From contig NZ_JAAVBE010000021.1 of the NCBI RefSeq assembly GCF_014803725.1, positions 35,466 to 99,465 on the forward strand: 64,000 nucleotides of DNA. Direction: 5' to 3'. Each line of letters starts with the position of its first letter. Positions within the stretch are counted from its first letter, which is position 1. Of this stretch, positions 43,966 to 53,002 are shown in pieces. Source of the DNA: Desulfovibrio sp. GTDB taxonomy: Bacteria > Desulfobacterota > Desulfovibrionia > Desulfovibrionales > Desulfovibrionaceae. The position numbers were made by a program, and so were the translations under genes. The notes under the pieces are model-generated. The model made no database searches, was not told the origin of the DNA, and saw only the letters and a list, made by a program, of their open reading frames with translations.

Positions 43966-44099
43966 CAGTTGCGCCCGGCCCGGTGTTTGCGGGCGACCGT
44001 CGCGAGATTGTACACCGCCAGCACCAGCGCGCCCGCAAGGGAGAGCACGGCGATCCTGACCGCCATGTCGGTGAGCATGAGCGCCTTGAAGAATTCCAT
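43965..44099 (-). CDS. 44-residue membrane protein, symporter small accessory subunit candidate
   Basis: This gene is too short for the ORF track. ATG 44099 with AGGAG five bases upstream opens MEFFKALMLTDMAVRIAVLS followed by LAGALVLAVYNLATVARKHR and AGRN, stop TGA at 43967-43965, whose last base starts the symporter ATG. It has one hydrophobic segment (MAVRIAVLSLAGALVLAVYNLA) and a basic cytoplasmic tail. Strong ribosome-binding site, one-base overlap and membrane segment together argue that it is translated with the symporter, perhaps as a small partner subunit. Confidence 0.75.
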   Translation of the reverse strand: MEFFKALMLTDMAVRIAVLSLAGALVLAVYNLATVARKHRAGRN

Positions 44100-44153
44100 G
44101 CGTTCTCCTGAAGCCGTTTTTTCCGGGACGGCCACGAGGGGCCGGCAATCAGT

Positions 44154-44768
44154 TCACGGGTTCGCCCCCGCCGTCTCTCCGCAGGCGCGGCTCTTGATGG
44201 AGCGGGAAACAAAGGCCAGCGTTTCTTCATACAGGCCCTGCGGGGCGTAGGGCGTGAGCACCCGCGTTCTGTTGGCGCCCACGAGGAGCGAAATGACCAC
44301 CTGCGCCGTGCCGTCCGCGTCCAGCTGCACGAGGCTCCCGTCCTCCACGCCGCGCACGAGCAGCCCGGCGAGCAGTTCATGGATGCGGGCGAAGCGCGAA
44401 TCCATGAGGTCGCGGTCGGTCTTGGTCTTCATGTCGCTGTAAGGGGAGCAGCGCACGAGCACGAGCCAGTTGGAGTGCGGGTCGATGGAAAAATCAAGAT
44501 AGGCGCGGCAAAAGCGCATCACCGCGTCATAGCCCGTGGGCGCGCCGGCTACCGCCGCCTTGAGGTGCGCGAGGAACTGCTCGAGCACGTCCAGCCCCGA
44601 GGCGAGGAAGAGCTTTTCCTTGTTGCCGTAGTGGTGCGTCAAAAGGCCCAGGGCCACGCCGGCGCGGTCGGAGATCTTCTTGAAGGTGGTCTCCGCGTAG
44701 CCGTATTCGCCGAAAAGCTCCTTGGCGGCCTGGAGCAGGGCGGCTTTCTTGCTCGGGTTCCTGTTCAT
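44154..44768 (-). CDS. TetR-family regulator upstream of the symporter
   Basis: 204 residues with a clear TetR HTH: KKAALLQAAKELFGEYGYAE, TTFKKISDRAGVALGLLTHH and YGNKEKLFLASGLDVLEQFL. The ligand domain (DFSIDPHSNWLVLVRCSPYS) is variable. It lies 54 bp before the small membrane protein and symporter genes and 18 bp after the Lon-like gene on the same strand, so it may control the symporter pair and itself. Inducer unknown. Confidence 0.9.
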   Translation of the reverse strand: MNRNPSKKAALLQAAKELFGEYGYAETTFKKISDRAGVALGLLTHHYGNKEKLFLASGLDVLEQFLAHLKAAVAGAPTGYDAVMRFCRAYLDFSIDPHSNWLVLVRCSPYSDMKTKTDRDLMDSRFARIHELLAGLLVRGVEDGSLVQLDADGTAQVVISLLVGANRTRVLTPYAPQGLYEETLAFVSRSIKSRACGETAGANP

Positions 44769-44786
44769 GCGGGGCCTCGCGCGGGC

Positions 44787-47219
44787 TCAGTTGCCGCGGC
44801 TGCGCCGAAAGGCGGTCTGGGCGTAGCAGCCAAGGCGCTCGAGGCGCCGGTCCACAAGGTCATAGAGGCTCCCGGGGGTGAAGCGGCCATTGGCGCGGCG
44901 CCTGCCCGCAGGAAGGCCGCTCAGGAGCATCAGGGCCTCTTCCATGCGGCGCACGGGGTAGATGGCGAAGCGGCCGGCCTCCACGGCTTCGAGCACTTCG
45001 GGCGAGAGCATGAGGTGGTCCACATTGTCGTGGGGGATGATGACCCCCTGCGAGCCCGTGAGCCCGTGCCGCCCGCAGACCTTGAAAAAGCCCTCCACCT
45101 TGCGCGTGGCGCCGCCCACGGCCATGATCTGCCCTGAATGGCTCACCGCGCCGGTAAAGGCGAGGTCGAGGCGCATGGGCACCTCTGCCAGCGCAGAGAG
45201 CAGGGCGGCGAGCTCCGCGCCGGAGGCCGAGTCGCCCTCGATGCCGGCATAGCTCTGTTCGAAGTAGAGCGAGGCCGAGAGCATGAGGGGCTTGGTGCGA
45301 GCGAAGAGGTCGGTGAGGTAGCTCTTGAGGATCATCATGGCCTTGGTGTGGATGGGGCCGCCGAGGTCGGCCTCGCGCTCCAGGTCGATGATGCCGTCCT
45401 GCCCCACTCCCACGGTGCAGGAGATGCGGTGCGGCAGCCCGAACTCGTAATTGCCGTGCCAGGTGACGGAAAGGCCGTTCACCTGGCCCACGGCCGAGCC
45501 CGAGGTCTGCACCTTGATGATCTCGCGGTCATATTCCTCCATGAAGGCTTCTTCATCGAGGTTGGCGCGGTAGGTGCGGGCGGCGTAGGCGTCCTCGAGA
45601 GTGGCGGCGTTGACGCTGTCAAGCCCGCGCAATTGCGCGAGCGCGGCGGCCTCGATCATGAGCTCGCGCAGGAGCGGGAAGCGCAGCGAGAGCCGGCGCT
45701 GGTCCTCGCAAAGATGCGAGCCCAGATCCACGAGCCACGCCAGCGCGTCGCGCCCGAAGGGCGGCAGCTCAGCCTCGGCGGCGATGCGCGCGATATGCCC
45801 GAGATAGGCGCGCACATTGGGCGCCGTGCGCTCGGCCACGTCGGTCATGTGGGCCTTGATGCGGAAGAGCTTGGGAAAGCGCTCGTCGGCCATGAGCAGG
45901 CTTTCGTACAGGTCCTCGTCGCCGATGAGCACCACCTTGAGGTCAAGGGGGAGCGCTTCCGGCAGGATGCCCTTGGTGCGCATGGCCGTCTCGGGCACCT
46001 CGCCGCCGTCCTCGATGCGGGCCTGGTTGGCACGCAAGGCGCGGAGCAGCCCCTCCCAGGCGCCGGGATGCTGGAGGATGTCCTCCATGTGCAGCACGAG
46101 GAAGCCGCCGTTGGCCTTGTGCAGGCTGCCCGCGCGGATGAGGGTGAAATCGGTGACGAGGGCGCCCATTTCCGATTCGCGCTCCACGCAGCCGAGCAGG
46201 TTCACGGTCGTGGGATTGTCTTCCACCACGATGGGCGCGCCGGCGAGCTCGCCGTTGTCCACAAACAGGTTGACTTCATAGCGGTAAAAGCAGTCGTCCG
46301 CAGGGGGCTGGCCGTGGTCTCCCTGGCCTGCGCCCGCGTCGCGCGGCAAAAAGGCCTCGGTGCTGCGCAGGATGTCCTCGCGCAGGCCGTCAAAATAGGC
46401 CCGCATGGCCGGCGTGGGCGAGATCTTGAGCATGCGGTCGCGCACCGGCGTGAGCTCGGCGTCGAGCACCTGCTGCATGGCCTGAAGCTCCAGCTCGCGC
46501 TCGTCGTCACGGAAGGATTCTTCCGCCTTGTTCATCTGGCGCAAAAAGCCGGCCATCTTGCCGGCGAGGCTGTCACCACGCCGCTTGAGGTCAAGGCGCA
46601 TGGCATTGTCGAGGCGGCCGAATTCCTCCTCGGAGAGGCGCTTGCCCTTGACGAGCGGCGAGAGGGTGAGGCCGCCGTTTTCGTCCACATCCAGGTTGAA
46701 GCCGCGGTGGGAGGCCACGTCGTTCATCTTGTGGATGAGCCCGGTGCGCACTTTCTGGAAGCGCTCCATGAGCCGGTCCCGCTGGCGCGCATAGGCCGGC
46801 GTTTCAAAGCGGCGCGCCAGCTCGCGGCCGATGGTGTCTATGACATCCTTCAAGGAGTCCTTGAACTTTTTGCCCTGCCCGGCAGGCAGGGAAAGCAGCA
46901 CCGGCCGGTCCGGATCCGCAAAATTCTGCACATAGACGAGATCCGGCGGCGTGGGCTTGTGCCGGGCGCGTGGCCTCAGGTAGTTGAGCAGCATGTAGCT
47001 GCGGCCGAGGTCAGCCTCGCCGGAAAGGTAGACATTGTAGCCCGTGGCCCGGATCTGGAGGGCGAGGTCAAGGGCCTGCATGGCCCTCGGCTGGAAAGGA
47101 TCAGAGCGCGAGGCGCCCTTGCGCGGCGCAGGAACGGCCGAGCTGTTCGCCCAGGGGATGCGGGCCGGGTCATAGGTGGCGTGCAGGCGCGAGGCCGGGA
47201 GGGGAGCGATGCGTGCCAT
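44787..47219 (-). CDS. Lon-like ATP-dependent protease (AAA_32 / YcbZ type)
   Basis: 810 residues. An N-terminal region with an ATPase fold (NVYLSGEADLGRSYMLLNYL, where Arg replaces the Walker A Lys, and HKANGGFLVLHMEDIL as Walker B) has a long coiled-coil insert (about 120-260). The C-terminal S16 protease domain has the catalytic Ser in GIEGDSASGAELAALLSALA and the Lys in AVGGATRKVEGFFKVCGRHG. This layout is that of YcbZ/LonH-type proteases rather than LonA, which has a separate substrate-binding N domain. It likely degrades damaged proteins in the cytoplasm. It begins 9 bp after hemC. Confidence 0.9.
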   Translation of the reverse strand: MARIAPLPASRLHATYDPARIPWANSSAVPAPRKGASRSDPFQPRAMQALDLALQIRATGYNVYLSGEADLGRSYMLLNYLRPRARHKPTPPDLVYVQNFADPDRPVLLSLPAGQGKKFKDSLKDVIDTIGRELARRFETPAYARQRDRLMERFQKVRTGLIHKMNDVASHRGFNLDVDENGGLTLSPLVKGKRLSEEEFGRLDNAMRLDLKRRGDSLAGKMAGFLRQMNKAEESFRDDERELELQAMQQVLDAELTPVRDRMLKISPTPAMRAYFDGLREDILRSTEAFLPRDAGAGQGDHGQPPADDCFYRYEVNLFVDNGELAGAPIVVEDNPTTVNLLGCVERESEMGALVTDFTLIRAGSLHKANGGFLVLHMEDILQHPGAWEGLLRALRANQARIEDGGEVPETAMRTKGILPEALPLDLKVVLIGDEDLYESLLMADERFPKLFRIKAHMTDVAERTAPNVRAYLGHIARIAAEAELPPFGRDALAWLVDLGSHLCEDQRRLSLRFPLLRELMIEAAALAQLRGLDSVNAATLEDAYAARTYRANLDEEAFMEEYDREIIKVQTSGSAVGQVNGLSVTWHGNYEFGLPHRISCTVGVGQDGIIDLEREADLGGPIHTKAMMILKSYLTDLFARTKPLMLSASLYFEQSYAGIEGDSASGAELAALLSALAEVPMRLDLAFTGAVSHSGQIMAVGGATRKVEGFFKVCGRHGLTGSQGVIIPHDNVDHLMLSPEVLEAVEAGRFAIYPVRRMEEALMLLSGLPAGRRRANGRFTPGSLYDLVDRRLERLGCYAQTAFRRSRGN

Positions 47220-47228
47220 GCTGTAAAC

Positions 47229-48161
47229 TTAATGTTCTGGATAAAGTTTTTGCAGGATGTTCCTGGCGCCGCCGTCCAGCAGTTCCTGCGCCAGCGCCTC
47301 GCCTATCTGGCGGGAATCAACGGCGTCGCCGCGCCTTTCGCCGCGCAGGATGAGGCTGCCATCCACTTCGGCGACGAGGCCCTCGAGGACGAGGTTCTCC
47401 TCATCCACAAAACGCGCGTGGCCGGCGATGGGCACCTGGCAGCCGCCGTCCAGCCCGGCGAGGAAGGCGCGCTCCGCGTCCACGCAGACGCGGGTATCCC
47501 TGTCCTCCAGGCTGGCGAGCAGGACGAGCAGGTCATAATCGTCTTCGCGGCACTCGATGCCGAGCGCCCCCTGGCCCACGGCGGGGAGCAGGCGCTCAGG
47601 GTCCAGCGGGAACATGTAGGGCGCGCGCAGGCCGAGACGCTGGAGGCCCGCGGTGGCGAGCACGATGGCGTCAAAAGCGCCTTCCTCCAGCTTGCGCAGG
47701 CGCGTATCCACATTGCCGCGCAGGCTCGTGATGCGAAGGTCGGGCCGGATGGCGAGCAACTGGGCCTGGCGGCGCAGGCTGCTCGTGCCCACATGGGCGC
47801 CCCTGGGCAGCGCCTCGAGATTGGGGTACTTGCAGGAGAGCAGGCAATCCGTGGCGGTTTCGCGCGGCGGCACGCAGCCGAGGAGCAGCCCTTCCGGGAG
47901 CTCCATGGGCACGTCCTTGATACTGTGCACGGCGAGGTCGGCCCGGCCCTCGAGCAGGGCCTCCTCTATCTCCTTGACGAACAGGCCCTTGCCGCCAACC
48001 TTCGCCAGCGGCACGTCAAGGATAACGTCGCCGCGCGTCTTGATGACGTTGAGCGAGATGGAAAGGGCCGGGTCGAGCTCTTCGAGAAGGTGCTTGACGT
48101 GGGCCGCCTGCCAGAGTGCCAGCCTGCTGCCGCGCGTGGCGATGACAAGGTGCTTGCGCAT
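47229..48161 (-). CDS. hemC: Hydroxymethylbilane synthase (porphobilinogen deaminase)
   Basis: Joins four porphobilinogens in the tetrapyrrole pathway (siroheme, heme, B12). 310 residues from ATG 48161; the track ORF is over-extended. Marks: IATRGSRLALWQAAHVKHLL, GLFVKEIEEALLEGRADLAV, HSIKDVPMELPEGL, GTSSLRRQAQL, and the dipyrromethane-cofactor Cys in AFLAGLDGGCQVPIAGHARF. It is in line with fmdB and gmhA upstream and the Lon-like gene downstream. Confidence 0.96.
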   Translation of the reverse strand: MRKHLVIATRGSRLALWQAAHVKHLLEELDPALSISLNVIKTRGDVILDVPLAKVGGKGLFVKEIEEALLEGRADLAVHSIKDVPMELPEGLLLGCVPPRETATDCLLSCKYPNLEALPRGAHVGTSSLRRQAQLLAIRPDLRITSLRGNVDTRLRKLEEGAFDAIVLATAGLQRLGLRAPYMFPLDPERLLPAVGQGALGIECREDDYDLLVLLASLEDRDTRVCVDAERAFLAGLDGGCQVPIAGHARFVDEENLVLEGLVAEVDGSLILRGERRGDAVDSRQIGEALAQELLDGGARNILQKLYPEH

Positions 48162-48243
48162 GCGTACCGCCCTGGCGGCTTTGCCGCCGCCGCCGGGACC
48201 GGCGGGGATGGTTGCGGAAAGATGGGCCGATATGCGGGGCCGG

Positions 48244-48477
48244 CTAGCGGCCGCAGCTCGCGCAGTTGCCGCCGGAACAGCCGGCGCAGCCGCCCCCGGA
48301 GGAGGGGGGCGCCATGTCAAAGGACATGCCGCCGTCGCTCCTGCATCGTGCGCAGCGCGACATGAGCTTGTGTGTTTCCGTGGAGCCGCAATAGGGGCAT
48401 GCGGGCATCTCGTCGCCGAACACCAGGTCCTCAAAGTCGCGGCCGCATTTTTCGCAGCCGTATTCATAGATGGGCAT
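48244..48477 (-). CDS. FmdB-type zinc-ribbon protein
   Basis: 77 residues. Two CxxC pairs form a zinc ribbon (MPIYEYGCEKCGRDFEDLVF ... MPACPYCGSTETHKLMSRCA); the tail is Gly/Ser/Cys-rich (GGGCAGCSGGNCASCGR). This is the usual FmdB look: an N-terminal ribbon and a low-complexity end. It is described as a putative regulator in the formamidase cluster of Methylophilus but has no proven role. It begins 2 bp after gmhA and is 83 bp before hemC, same strand. Confidence 0.9.
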   Translation of the reverse strand: MPIYEYGCEKCGRDFEDLVFGDEMPACPYCGSTETHKLMSRCARCRSDGGMSFDMAPPSSGGGCAGCSGGNCASCGR

Positions 48478-48479
48478 GG

Positions 48480-49112
48480 TCAGTCCTTCAGCTTACGGCG
48501 CGCTTCCAGCAGGGGGGCGAGCGCAGCCGCGTTCTCGAAAAGATAGTGGTCCGCCAGCTGGCAGAAAAGATGGCCAGCGGCGATGTGCAGCTCCTGCACG
48601 AGGGGCGTGCAGGCGGCCGGCGTTTCCAGCAGGAGGCGGCAGAGCCCGCGCATCCTGCCGCCGCCAGCGCCCGAAAGGCCCACGGTGAAGAGCCCGCCCC
48701 GGCCCGCGGCCTCCAGCGCCCGCAGCACATTGGGGCTGTTGCCGGAGGTGGAGATGGCCACCAGCATGTCGCCCGGGCGCCCCAGGGCCTCCACCTGCCG
48801 CGCGAACACTTCGTCATAGCCCATGTCGTTGCCGATGGCCGTGAGCGCCGAGGTGTCCGTGGTCAGGGCGATGGCGGGGAGCGCGGGCCGGTCCATGAGG
48901 AAGCGGTTGACGAACTCGGCCGCGAGGTGCTGCGCGTCCGCGGCGCTGCCGCCATTGCCGCAGAAAAGGAGCTTGCCCCCGCCGGCTATGGCCGCCGCGG
49001 CCTCCAGTGCCGCCTCGCGCAGGGCCTCCCCGCGCAGGCGGAAAAATTCTTCGCGCAGGCGCGCGCCCTCGGCCGCGTGCCGGGCAATGATCTCCAGAGC
49101 GGCGTCGCTCAT
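48480..49112 (-). CDS. gmhA: Sedoheptulose-7-phosphate isomerase
   Basis: First step of ADP-heptose synthesis for the LPS inner core. 210 residues from ATG 49112 (GAGG eight bases upstream). SIS-domain motifs: [40 protein letters not shown], and [20 protein letters not shown]. The Glu and His active-site residues fall in AAEFVNRF and [12 protein letters not shown]. Slightly longer than the E. coli enzyme. It presumably starts the gmhA-fmdB-hemC unit. Confidence 0.94.
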   Translation of the reverse strand: MSDAALEIIARHAAEGARLREEFFRLRGEALREAALEAAAAIAGGGKLLFCGNGGSAADAQHLAAEFVNRFLMDRPALPAIALTTDTSALTAIGNDMGYDEVFARQVEALGRPGDMLVAISTSGNSPNVLRALEAAGRGGLFTVGLSGAGGGRMRGLCRLLLETPAACTPLVQELHIAAGHLFCQLADHYLFENAAALAPLLEARRKLKD

Positions 49113-49247
49113 CGCGTGGACCTCATTAAAAGGAGCACCTGCCATTTCCTGACGGAACGCCATTTGTATGCCAAAGCGCCGGCGCTGACAAGAGCGGGAG
49201 CCCGCGCCGGGCTTGCGGTCGGGCTCCTGATGACGTAATCAAGCCGC

Positions 49248-50126
49248 ATGTGTGTTGGGGAACAGCCCGATGTGCTCGTGGTCTTCAAGGCGCGCCATGC
49301 TAAGGCGCGCGCCCTTGGCCGCGAGGTGGTCGCCTGGCTCGAGGCCAGGGGCCTCGTCGCGCGCCTGTGTGAGTCCGGCGGCGCCCGGTGCGAGGCCGGA
49401 GCGGATCTCGCGGATGATAGGCTGCCGCGCCCGGGCCGCTGCGTCATCGTGCTCGGCGGCGACGGCACCATCCTTGGTGTGGCGCGCCATTTCGCCTTCA
49501 GCGGTATCCCGCTTTTCGGCATCAATTTCGGGCGCGTGGGTTTTCTCACCACTGCCGACCCGGCCAACTGGCAGGAACGCCTCGAAATGGCGCTGGCGCC
49601 CGGGACGCCCGCGCACAGTTGCCTTGCCCTGCGCTGGGAAGTAATGCGCGATGGCAGGCAGTTCAGCACTGGGGTCGCCGTCAACGATGTGGTCGTGGGC
49701 CGTGGCGCGCTCGCCAGGCTCATGGGCCTTGGCGTGACGGTCGATGGCCGCCCCATGGGCGTGCTCCGCTGCGACGGCCTTGTATGCTCCAGCCCGGTGG
49801 GGAGCTCCGGCTACAGCGCTTCCGCGGGGGGCCCCATCATCTTCCCCGGTATGGACGCCATAGGGCTGACGCCCATCTGCCCCTGCGCGGGAGGGGTGGC
49901 GCCCCTGATGCTCCCGGGGGCCACCGTGTGCCGGGTGTCCGTCGGCGCAGCCACCGAGGCGTGGCTCACGGTGGACGGGCAGGAGGGGCTGCTGCTTCAG
50001 GGCGGTGACGAGGTGCTCGTTTCGGGGGCGCCTGACGGAGTGCGCTTTCTGGGCGGCGTGCGCTTTTTTGAAAAATTACGCGTCCGGGGTTTCGCCCTTG
50101 ACGCTGATGTATGCCAAGGGGAATGA
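49248..50126 (+). CDS. nadK: NAD kinase
   Basis: Phosphorylates NAD to NADP. 292 residues. The diagnostic GGDGT is present in VIVLGGDGTILGVARHFAFS with GINFGRVGFLTT after it, the NDV segment (TGVAVNDVVVGRG) and the SSPVGSSGYSASAGGPII region that binds the second nucleotide. The ATG at 49248 has no clear ribosome-binding site. Its stop lies 3 bp before gatB, whose AAGGGG is inside nadK. Confidence 0.95.
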   Translation: MCVGEQPDVLVVFKARHAKARALGREVVAWLEARGLVARLCESGGARCEAGADLADDRLPRPGRCVIVLGGDGTILGVARHFAFSGIPLFGINFGRVGFLTTADPANWQERLEMALAPGTPAHSCLALRWEVMRDGRQFSTGVAVNDVVVGRGALARLMGLGVTVDGRPMGVLRCDGLVCSSPVGSSGYSASAGGPIIFPGMDAIGLTPICPCAGGVAPLMLPGATVCRVSVGAATEAWLTVDGQEGLLLQGGDEVLVSGAPDGVRFLGGVRFFEKLRVRGFALDADVCQGE

Positions 50127-50129
50127 CGC

Positions 50130-51575
50130 ATGGGTGCGTACGAGGCGGTCATCGGGCTGGAGGTGCATGTCCAGCTCGCCACGGATTCCAAGCTCTTCTG
50201 CTCCTGCCCGAACAAGTTCGGCGAAGCGCCCAATACCAATGTCTGCGAGGTCTGCGCGGGCATGCCCGGGGCGCTGCCCTCGCCCAACCGGCGCGCCATC
50301 GAATATGCCGCCACCGTGGGCCTTGCCGTCAACTGCACCATCAACCGCAGTTCGCGCTTTGCCCGCAAGAACTATTTTTATCCCGACCTCCCGGCCGGCT
50401 ACCAAATCTCGCAGTTCGAGCTGCCCATCTGCGAGCACGGCTGGCTCGAGGTGGAGGCCGGCGACGGCCCGAAGCGCATCGGCATCACGCGCATCCACAT
50501 GGAGAACGACGCCGGCAAGAACATCCACGCCCCGACCGAGAACGTGAGCTATGTGGACCTGAACCGAGCCGGCACGCCCCTTGTGGAGATCGTCTCCGAG
50601 CCGGACATGCGGTCGGCGGCCGAGGCCGTGGCCTATCTCAAGGCCCTGCACGGCATCGTCACCTATCTCGGCGTGAGCGACGGCAACATGGAGGAGGGGA
50701 GCTTCCGCTGCGACGCCAATGTGTCCATCAGGCCCGTGGGCGAGGCGCGGCTCGGCACGCGCACCGAGCTCAAGAACCTCAATTCCTTCCGCAACGTGCA
50801 GCGGGCCATCGAGTTCGAGATCGCTCGGCAGGAGGACATCCTTGAGGACGGGGGCACGGTGGTGCAGGAGACGCGGCTCTATGACGCGGTGAAAAACGTC
50901 ACCCTCGCCATGCGCGGCAAGGAGGAGGCCCAGGATTACCGCTACTTCCCCGACCCGGACCTTTTACCCGTGGTCATTGCCGAAGAGGAGCTTTCGGCCT
51001 GGAAGGCAGCGCTCCCCGAGCTCCCGCGGGAGCGGGCGCGCCGCTTCGTGGAGCTGACGGGCCTGCCCGGCGCGGAAGTGGAGGTGCTTGTCCAGAGCAA
51101 GGGGCTCGCCGACTTTTTTGAGGCGGCCTGCGGCGGCGCCGAACCGCGCAAGGTGGCCGGCCTCATCCTCGGGCCGCTGTTGCGCGAATGCAATGCCCGC
51201 GGCCTTGAGCCGTCGCCCGAAAAATGCCCGGATGTGTGGAAGATGACGCCGGAAGGGCTCGCGGCCCTCGCGCGCGTCATCGACGAGGGGCTCATCAGCG
51301 CCAAGATCGGCGCGGACATCTTTGGCGAGCTCTTTACGAGCGGCGTCATGGCGGACGCCTATGTGAAGGAAAAGGGGCTCGCGCAGATCTCGGACACGGG
51401 CGAGCTCGAGGCGGCGGTGGATGGCGTCATCGCTGCCAACCCGGCCGAGGTTGAGGCCTACCGCGGCGGCAAGACCAAGCTCATGAGCTTCTTTGTGGGG
51501 CAGGTGATGCGCGCGACGAAAGGCAAGGCCAACCCGGCGCTCGTCAACCAGCTGCTCGCCAAGAAGCTCTCCTGA
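50130..51575 (+). CDS. gatB: Asp-tRNA(Asn)/Glu-tRNA(Gln) amidotransferase subunit B
   Basis: Together with GatA and GatC converts mischarged Glu-tRNA(Gln) or Asp-tRNA(Asn) to the amide forms. 481 residues: [20 protein letters not shown] at the start with the zinc Cys pattern (FCSCPN ... CEVCAGMPG), the kinase-like core ([33 protein letters not shown]), and the C-terminal tail domain ([20 protein letters not shown]). gatA and gatC are not in the window. Confidence 0.97.
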   Translation: MGAYEAVIGLEVHVQLATDSKLFCSCPNKFGEAPNTNVCEVCAGMPGALPSPNRRAIEYAATVGLAVNCTINRSSRFARKNYFYPDLPAGYQISQFELPICEHGWLEVEAGDGPKRIGITRIHMENDAGKNIHAPTENVSYVDLNRAGTPLVEIVSEPDMRSAAEAVAYLKALHGIVTYLGVSDGNMEEGSFRCDANVSIRPVGEARLGTRTELKNLNSFRNVQRAIEFEIARQEDILEDGGTVVQETRLYDAVKNVTLAMRGKEEAQDYRYFPDPDLLPVVIAEEELSAWKAALPELPRERARRFVELTGLPGAEVEVLVQSKGLADFFEAACGGAEPRKVAGLILGPLLRECNARGLEPSPEKCPDVWKMTPEGLAALARVIDEGLISAKIGADIFGELFTSGVMADAYVKEKGLAQISDTGELEAAVDGVIAANPAEVEAYRGGKTKLMSFFVGQVMRATKGKANPALVNQLLAKKLS

Positions 51576-51587
51576 GCCGGGGCGCCC

Positions 51588-52817
51588 CTAGACGCTGAGG
51601 TTGAGCCCGGAGAGCACGGAGAGATTGCCCCCCGAATAGGCGCCGAAATAGGAGCTCGCGCTGCCGGAATCCGCCCACCAGGAGGCCATGGACTCGATCT
51701 GGATGCGCTTGCGCATGTCGGAGGGCGCGAGCTGCATGGCCTTGCGGGCGTCGTCGATGCCGGAAAGCGTCTCGATCTGGCGGTATTTTTTGACGAGCTC
51801 CGGGTTTTCGTCAAAAAAGCGCTGCACCTTGTCGCGGTCCGGGTGGTCGCTGACCACGGTGAGGCTGCCGTCGTCGCCGATCTGGATGGAAAAATTGATA
51901 TTGGGGTCGATGCCCAGGCTGTCGAGGCCGGTGGCGAGCTTCTTGCCGGCGGCGCTGTTCTGGTCGAGCACGGCCTGGATATCGTTGACGGCCGCATTGC
52001 TCACGCTGACCTGAAGGCTGCCTTCCGCGCCCAGGCGCAGACTCACGGCAGAGGTGTCCACATTCCGCTTTTCCAGCTCGGCCTTCAGAGCGTCGGCCAG
52101 CTCGGGATTGTCCTCCAGCCACTGATTGATGGAGGCGCCGGCATCCGGGCTGCCCTTCACCGCGAGCTTGCCCTCCTCGTCAAAGCCGAATTCAAGCGGC
52201 GTATCGAGCGACACGCCGAGCTTGGAAAGCCCCGCGCGCAGGTCTTTCGTCAGGTCCGCCTTGCCGTCCAGCGCGGACTGGATGCTCGCGGCCGTGGTGT
52301 TGATGGCGGTCATGCGGCCTGTGGAGCTCAGGCGGAATTGCACGGGTGTTTCCGCGTCCACGCCGGCCTCCCCAAGTGCGGCGCGCAGGTCCTTGCCAAG
52401 GCCCGGGTTGGCGTCGAGCCACGCCTGCGCGGCCTTGCGGTCCTGGGCGTTGGCGCCCACGGCCGAGAGATTGCCGTCCTTGTCGAGCTCAAAGCTGAGG
52501 CCCGAGAGGTCGCTGATGCCCGACTGGGCGAGGCCGTCCTTGACAGCCTGGCTGAACTCGCTCTGGAGCTGCTCCCGGTAGCGCGTGATCTGGCTGAAGG
52601 TCACGCGGCTGTTGGAGCTGACGCCCATGGCATCCATGGCATACTTGGTGAGTTCCACCATGCTCGAGATCTGGCTCGTCATGGACGAGCCGCTGAACAG
52701 GGAGCTCAGGCTGTTGGCCGCGGAGCTCTTGGCCGTTTCAGAGCCCGTGCTTTTCAATTGCTGGCCCTGCCATTGGAACAGAACGTCGCGGTAATTGCTG
52801 ATGCCGGAAATGCTCAT
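51588..52817 (-). CDS. Unknown protein built of five ~50-residue repeats
   Basis: 409 residues from ATG 52817 (GGAG eight bases upstream). No family recognised. Residues 1-98 are a Ser/Gln-rich start (MSISGISNYRDVLFQWQGQQ). Then come five repeats at about 99-153, 154-202, 203-253, 254-303 and 304-354. Each has a beta-hairpin (for example LSFELDKDGNLSAVG, LEFGFDEEGKLAVKG, FSIQIGDDGSLTVVS) followed by helices (INQWLEDNPELADALKAELE) and a GV or GI end. The tail is Gly/Ser-rich with Trp pairs (ESMASWWADSGSASSYFGAY). There is no signal peptide or membrane segment. The start resembles flagellar or secreted proteins that lack cleaved signals; this is speculation. It is convergent with gatB. Confidence 0.75.
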   Translation of the reverse strand: MSISGISNYRDVLFQWQGQQLKSTGSETAKSSAANSLSSLFSGSSMTSQISSMVELTKYAMDAMGVSSNSRVTFSQITRYREQLQSEFSQAVKDGLAQSGISDLSGLSFELDKDGNLSAVGANAQDRKAAQAWLDANPGLGKDLRAALGEAGVDAETPVQFRLSSTGRMTAINTTAASIQSALDGKADLTKDLRAGLSKLGVSLDTPLEFGFDEEGKLAVKGSPDAGASINQWLEDNPELADALKAELEKRNVDTSAVSLRLGAEGSLQVSVSNAAVNDIQAVLDQNSAAGKKLATGLDSLGIDPNINFSIQIGDDGSLTVVSDHPDRDKVQRFFDENPELVKKYRQIETLSGIDDARKAMQLAPSDMRKRIQIESMASWWADSGSASSYFGAYSGGNLSVLSGLNLSV

Positions 52818-53002
52818 GGGGACTCCAGGAAATATTTGCCGCCGCAGGGCCGGACGGAGGCGAAAAACCCGTTCCGGCGGCGCGTGCGGGGATTCGCCTG
52901 GATTTATGCACATTTCATGCCATGGCCTCACATCGGCGTCGCGCCCATGCCGCGTGAGGCCAATGATGGACAGAAGGGCGGAAATAGGCTACATCCCGTC
53001 AC

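Noticed and set aside
44787-47219. Loss of ATPase function in the Lon-like protease because Walker A has Arg for Lys
   Set aside because: Arg at this position (GxxxLGRS) also occurs in related AAA_32-type Lon proteins as far as I recall, so it is not evidence of inactivation.
45138-48365. 1075-aa plus-strand ORF
   Set aside because: Lies opposite the Lon-like protease, hemC and fmdB; no domain is visible and composition is shadow-like.
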